Shown: positions 58,845 to 64,000 of the stretch, in pieces
How the letters are laid out: each line of letters starts with the position of its first letter
How positions within the stretch are numbered: position 1 is the stretch's first letter
NCBI GenBank assembly: GCA_014904845.1
Contig: MU119221.1
Coordinates: 372,001 to 436,000 of the forward strand
DNA: 64,000 nucleotides
Direction of reading: 5' to 3'
Source of the DNA: Acephala macrosclerotiorum
Taxonomy: Eukaryota; Ascomycota; Leotiomycetes; Helotiales; Mollisiaceae
Notes under the pieces: model-generated
The model's database searches: none
What the model saw: only the letters and a program-made list of their open reading frames with translations
Told to the model about the DNA's origin: nothing
Program-made: the position numbers and the translations under genes

Positions 58845-59751
58845 TCGGCGCCGGGGTTGGTAGTGGATTGGTTGAGAGGTGTTTATAGAGGAGGCATGGG
58901 GGCGGAGTGGTATAGATTGGCGGAGCACTGGAGCGGCGGTACATGCATGGTACAAACTCATGACGAACGAAAAGAAAGGTTGCTGCATTGCGTAGAGTGG
59001 AGTTTGGGTAGATTTTGTACGTATGATATGGCATGAAAGACATTGATGACTTTCGCTTTGAGCTGCGAGTGCTAGCATTGAGATCTCGTGCAAATCCCAG
59101 TACTGGGTGTTAGTCTCGATCACCCTTTCGCCGTCCGCTGCAAGTGCAAGCAACGAATATTTGCGTTGTGTAACATTATCAAATCCAAGCCGCAGTCACA
59201 CACGGTGAGCTGACACGAAGCGAGAGCAATGAACAAACATACTATGAGAGGTTCCGCGCTTCGAGATGGGGACAAGGGACCTGTCAGCACTTTATCTCGG
59301 CGTCGCATTTGAGTGCCGAACCAGACTCCGATTCAGTGTTTGTACGAAAGCGACAATAGTCCAGCACGGCGAGCTCTAAGTGGAAGTTTTGAACGCGTCG
59401 AAGTGTGGCATAGTATGCTGTCTTTCTTAATGCTCGTTGTCGGACGTGGAGGTAAGCTGCATTTCGTAACGCAATGGGGAACAAAGTTAAACCCTGGGGC
59501 GGACGATGTGAAGTTGTATATTAGGGCAAAGGCGAATGTCCTTCCGTACATCGACGCCTCCTTTCTACCGTCGTGGACTTGAGGCTTTCACTTGGCATCG
59601 AGAGATTGAACGAGTCTGCAAATCACAGTCCAAAAGTCCTCGTCATGAAGACAAAGCCTGTCAATGTTCGGAAAACTTCTGGACACTACTTAAGATTGCT
59701 ATCACACACCTTTCTCCTCCCTTTTCAAGTCCTCGTCCCCCAACCATCAAC
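58845..59751. other. Intergenic; no supported gene
   Basis: ORFs are short. An in-frame extension upstream of the hydrolase start (from 59536) lacks signal-peptide character and is probably the 5' leader. Confidence 0.45.
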
Positions 59752-61236
59752 ATGTTTCTCCCAAACTTCTTCTCCGTTCTTACAACCCTTACCTTCCTCC
59801 AACCCACCCACGCAACTATCCAACACTACTCCCTCCTCAGTCCTGACCTCCCACCACCCCGCAAACCATCAAACAGCAATGCCCTCCAAGCCGCTCTCAC
59901 CTCCATCCAAACAGCCATCTCCTCCGCCATTTCCACCGGAAACACAACATACGGACTCTTAGACACAACATCAACCTCCTTCTCTATCGACATCTTCTTC
60001 CAACACGAGCCCGAATCCCTCTTCACATACCACTATAACGCCCCTGGTCTCATAAACTCGACGGATGGAGTAAAGGAGATTGACTCAGATAGTTTTTACC
60101 GAATCGGCTCGATCTCCAAGCTCCTAACCGTCTACATATTCCTCATCACCGTCGGCGACGCCTCCTTCAACGAACCTATAACGAAATTTATCCCTGAATT
60201 GGCCCAATATGCAGCTCAAACCTCAACTCCAAATAACGAAATAGACATCACAGCCTGGTCCCATCTTGGCGGAATCCCCCTCGGCACAGCAAGCGACGCC
60301 CGCGCTGATCCCGCTGTGGCAGTCTACCTTCCACCAGGCGTTCCCTTACCAAACATTATCTCCCCAATCCCCTCCAACATCCCAGATAACGACTGTCCGA
60401 ACGTAGCCGTCTCACCTTGTACATGGCAAGCGTTTTTCGAGAGCATCACTTTATCTCATCCCGGGCTAGCACCATTCCACGGACCTTCATACTCAAACAT
60501 AGCTTTCTCCCTCCTTTCGCCAGTACAAACTCACCGCTGGATGAAACCCTCAACCTTCACCGCAAACGATGACATGCTAGTTGGCGGACCCTGGGAGATA
60601 TTCAAGGCTCCTCCTTCCTCTTCTCCAAGCCCGAAATCGAGCTGGATGTACACAAAAGCAGGCCACATTGGACTTTACTATTCGAATTTTGTGCTATTGC
60701 CAGATTGTTATTTCGGCTTCAGTGCCTTAGTAGTAGGAGATGACGCCGTTCCCGCCAATACGGTGGTCTCAGATATCATTGCCGCAATAGCAGTCCCAGC
60801 ATTCGAAGCTGCTGCGAAAGAAGAAGCCACTCTTACCTACGCCGGAGTCTACACCAGCTCAGTTTAGTACCCCAACGAAACTCTCAAGATTGAGGTCAAC
60901 AAATTCCCAGGGCTGGCAGTCACGGAATGGGTGTTAAATGGCACGGACATGGTGAAGGGATTTGCGGATGTAGGGATGGAGTTGAGGTTGAATCCTAGTG
61001 GGTTGATGAGTGTGAATCGGGAGAGAGATGAATGGAGAATGGTTACTCAGTTGCAGGAGCAAGTCGAGGGCGCTTTTGTGTTGAATTGTATGGATTGGTT
61101 CATTGTTGATGCGGCGGTTTATGGGGGTGTGGGGTTGGATGAATTTGTGATTGGTTTGGATGGTGGAGAAGGGGGTGGGAGGAGGGCGACGAGTGTTGAT
61201 TATAGAGGCTTCAGAGAAATGTATAAGCAGGCGTGA
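59752..61236 (+). pseudogene. Secreted beta-lactamase-fold serine hydrolase, with internal deletion and TAG
   Basis: The start at 59752 gives a signal peptide (MFLPNFFSVLTTLTFLQPTHA). Beta-lactamase-family features follow: FYRIGSISKLLTVY (SxxK, nucleophile Ser) and SYSNIAF (Tyr-x-Asn). The family then needs about 80-100 more residues, which are absent: SNIAFSLL runs straight into SPVQTHRWMKP, a segment that normally lies well downstream (junction near 60513-60520). A TAG at 60865-60867 interrupts the frame, which then continues in the same register (NETLKIEVNKFPGLAVTEWVLN) to 61236, the usual C-terminal beta domain of fungal homologues. Two independent defects make this a dead or heavily altered gene. 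The substrate is unknown. Confidence 0.75.
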
Positions 61237-64000
61237 GCGGTTGGAGGAGGGTAAGAGTTGGAGGATCAGGGATGGGGATGGTACTGTAGTGCAAGGTAGC
61301 TCCGCCCCGACTTTTGCAGCTGGTTCATCTCTCGATTGACACGGGGCAGCATAGCTGTTTGCGGTGATTGTGCTTACAAATCTATCTTCAATCTTCAGAG
61401 TTGGCTCAAAAATCAAACCCTATTAATGTAACTTGAGATGAGAGCAAGCGGCAAAGCAGGGTAGAGATACTTAAGAGCATGGCCCCGCCTGGCTTTTTGA
61501 AGCCATTTTGGCCTGCAATCAGACATTCTGAATATTTGAATGTTCCCATGCTGCGAGACTCTGGATTCAAAAACGTACGTGTGTGCAACTACTACATGAG
61601 ATATTCTCGTCCAATTATGCTTTCTTCGAAACTTGGTGATATCTTCAGCTTGAACCTTGCGTAACAACCCCTTTTTGTCGATGAAATTCAGGGGCTCGCG
61701 TACTGTAGCTCACTTATTGAGGACTGAGGTTAATTGATTGAACGTAGACGGTGATGTTGTAATTACATGTGTTAACTCTTGATGGAAAAATGGCTTTGAC
61801 CTTTTCAATGCCGAAATAGTGATGACAGCCAATGACAGCATTTTTGGTGTGTTGAGGCGGGGCAGCCGCTTGTGTTCGACGCGCCATCAGCAGCCAGCAG
61901 TTCGCAACAATTCAAATTTGTCAGCTCTTTCACAAAAGCTTTAAAAAAAGGTCTGCTTTGTTCTGGTCGTAGCCCCAGATTAGTGCTAATCTTACCCAAG
62001 GTGGAAGATAACTTGTGCACTTCAGGCCTTTAATCTTCAACCACGATACTCCTATTACTTCCAGACAACTTACCAAATTCAAGGTGGGTACTGTCTCCAC
62101 CGATTGTCATGTATCTCTCGAGTCCTAAACTGCTGATATCTCGTAACAATCTGCATGGTTGGCTTCTAGGATAGCAGAATCTCGAACCAAGCTAATACAG
62201 AACCCTCGTACTCAACAGCCTTCCACACATGGCCCCCTGGTCAAATAGATACCCGATAGAAAGAAGAGGGGCATATATACAAGGGGTTTTCAGTATCTAT
62301 GGAGTTACTGCAATGTTACTTAAGACGGCTTGTGTCCAGAATCACGGTAGGGCTTAAGAGTTATGAGGCCGACTCAAAAAAGGCGAAGAAAGCTGCCCGC
62401 CAATTTAGATACCAAAGGGGCATGTACGTTTAAGAGCTGGAGAAGCAGGATCACAACGAGAAGCAAATGGATAGATACGTGTTGGTGGAGAAGTCAGGAT
62501 ATTTAGAAGCCGCACGAGGTCCGATGGATCCAAGGGCAGGGTTGTCTTAGGAATTTGTTTGTGCAGAAGGGTTCCCGAATGAGCTCAAGCATAGCATAGC
62601 TTTACTGGTCAAACTTTCCATAGAGTGGATCAGAGACTCAGGTTATTCTTCAAGCCCAATCTTTCTGTGTCGTGACAGCGCGATGTATCATTTCAACCTT
62701 CATATTTGCATAGCAGGTCGCCCCCACTTGTCGATCACCCTGAGCTGGGTGCATTTGGGCATATCTAGACAAGAAGCTCGACTCACTCAATACAGATAAC
62801 GATATATCTAGGACGGATTATCCATTCAGACATGACTGTTTGATCGAGGTTCATTATCCCAGTCCGGCCTGATACCATTAATTATTTTGGCTGCTATGGA
62901 AGACCCAAGGGAGATTTCTTCGGACTAGCACTAGCAGGAGCGTATAAAACACAATGTTACAGCGTAGGCATGGCATTGATCCCCTTCCCCGAATATGTAT
63001 GCGAATGTCTGTCCTCCGGAAGATATTGTCTTGTTGTATTAGGACTAGCCCCGTCACGCCTCGTGGATCCACATCTAGACGTGAACACTTCGACACGTCC
63101 GCCCGCCCACGAACTTAATTCCTCCAAATAACCGCCAGAAACTCGCTATCAACAGTCCTTTCTCGTGCGCACAGCTTTTACAGACGAGAAGCAATCTGTA
63201 CAACTCCAAATTCCTCCCCGCAGCACCTCCTCCCCACCAGTGTCACGAAATTCGCAATTTTCTGGCGACACGATTCATATGAACATCATAGCTTCAGATA
63301 CCTTCCACCCTGCAACAAACACCGTCTTTAGTACAAGCTCAACTGCGCCACATCCGATGGAAAGAGTTGGAGAACGACGGTACGGTATTCTGCCGAAATT
63401 CGGAAGGGAAGGCGCTGGGCATGATAGGATATGTATCGATCGAGACCTGCAAAAAGTGGGACATGTTAGACGAGATGAAAGACATACAACAAATTCTCCT
63501 GGAACCTAAGTTGGAGCCGAAACTGCGGAAGATTATAGGCAACATGATCCTGGTTATTATAATAAGGGCTCTGTCTATCAACTTGCGGTCACGATTCAGC
63601 CTCACCATAGAGCAGGTTCTATCCAATTACGTGGACTTGCGCGTCGAGCGGCCAAGTGGGGCGGCAAAGATATTGTCACAAGGATCGCCAGATTCTGGTC
63701 ACCAGAATCTGCAGCGAGATTCTCAGATGCAAGATGGGCCATCTGAATGACCCATGTCGAGAGCAACGATACCGCATCGCTAAGTTCTCAAAACCCGAAT
63801 GGGCTGGAGTGCAAATACTTTGTTCCTCTCTGTCTCGTGTCTTGCTGGTTTATTTGTCTCGGATTCTTTAAGTCGCATGAGGGAGCGAGACCTGTCCAGG
63901 TGATTGGGGCGTGATCACGTGTCGGGAGATGGTGCTTTCCCTTCTTGTCTCGATCCAGAGGCTTTGAAATGTGTTCCAAGCAGAATCTCTGATCCTCGGA
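61237..64000. other. Intergenic; no supported gene, one weak ORF
   Basis: Small ORFs only. A frame with protein-like composition runs from about 63270 to 63750 on the plus strand (QLRHIRWKELENDG, MIGYVSIETCKKWDMLDEM), but it has no good ATG near its start, no domain and no obvious splice partner. It could be a remnant or an exon of an unrecognised gene. Confidence 0.35.

Noticed and set aside
59536..59751. Extension of the hydrolase ORF upstream of its signal peptide
   Set aside because: A signal peptide would not sit 70 residues into the protein; the Met at 59752 is the better start.

Overview
The window is nuclear DNA of a filamentous ascomycete, most likely a leotiomycete-type fungus. That placement is inference, from the gene families and from recollection of related repeat families. 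Direct evidence for a filamentous fungus is the gene style: many introns of 42-75 nt with GTAAGT-like donors and CTAAC/CTGAC branch points. It also carries HET and NACHT (fungal NLR) genes, a DUF7924 gene, a Pth11-type receptor, RTA1, and a transposon whose damage looks like repeat-induced point mutation (RIP). I saw no tRNA, rRNA or CRISPR array.

Layout. 1-2.8 kb: a minus-strand gene that I model as HET domain + FHA domain + Ser/Thr kinase; it runs off the left edge and has one in-frame TGA. 3-9 kb: a degraded accessory zone with a broken FlbC-like zinc-finger gene cut by a minisatellite, an acidic-repeat ORF, and a multi-exon gene with a premature TAG. 9.1-10.9 kb: an intact DUF7924 gene with a GC-AG intron. 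11-14 kb: gene-free, with nested inverted and tandem repeats. 14-19 kb: a complete vanillyl-alcohol oxidase and a 7-TM rhodopsin-fold receptor. 20.5-21.9 kb: a RIP-degraded Tc1/mariner element with terminal inverted repeats. 22.4-29.8 kb: two neighbouring NACHT STAND genes, one intact and one dead. 31.8-35.2 kb: RTA1-like membrane protein and WBP1 (oligosaccharyltransferase). 37.7-39.4 kb: a three-finger C2H2 protein. 41.5-44.9 kb: a 1146-residue disordered conserved protein. 47.5-49.3 kb: vacuolar subtilisin (cerevisin). 50.6-58.8 kb: a 2663-residue BEACH-WD40 protein. 59.8-61.2 kb: a broken beta-lactamase-fold hydrolase. 61.2-64 kb: no supported gene.

How it fits together. The window alternates housekeeping genes (WBP1, cerevisin, BEACH) with accessory blocks of non-self-recognition genes (HET, NACHT) and repeats. 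Genes in the accessory blocks are often broken by single stops that a G:C to A:T transition could explain, the same change seen in the transposon. This suggests RIP or its leakage has shaped the area. The most unusual item is the candidate HET-FHA-kinase fusion, which would join a heterokaryon-incompatibility domain to a phosphopeptide-binding and a kinase module in one protein. Splice models were built by hand from donor, branch and acceptor signals plus reading-frame continuity; no transcript or database search was available.
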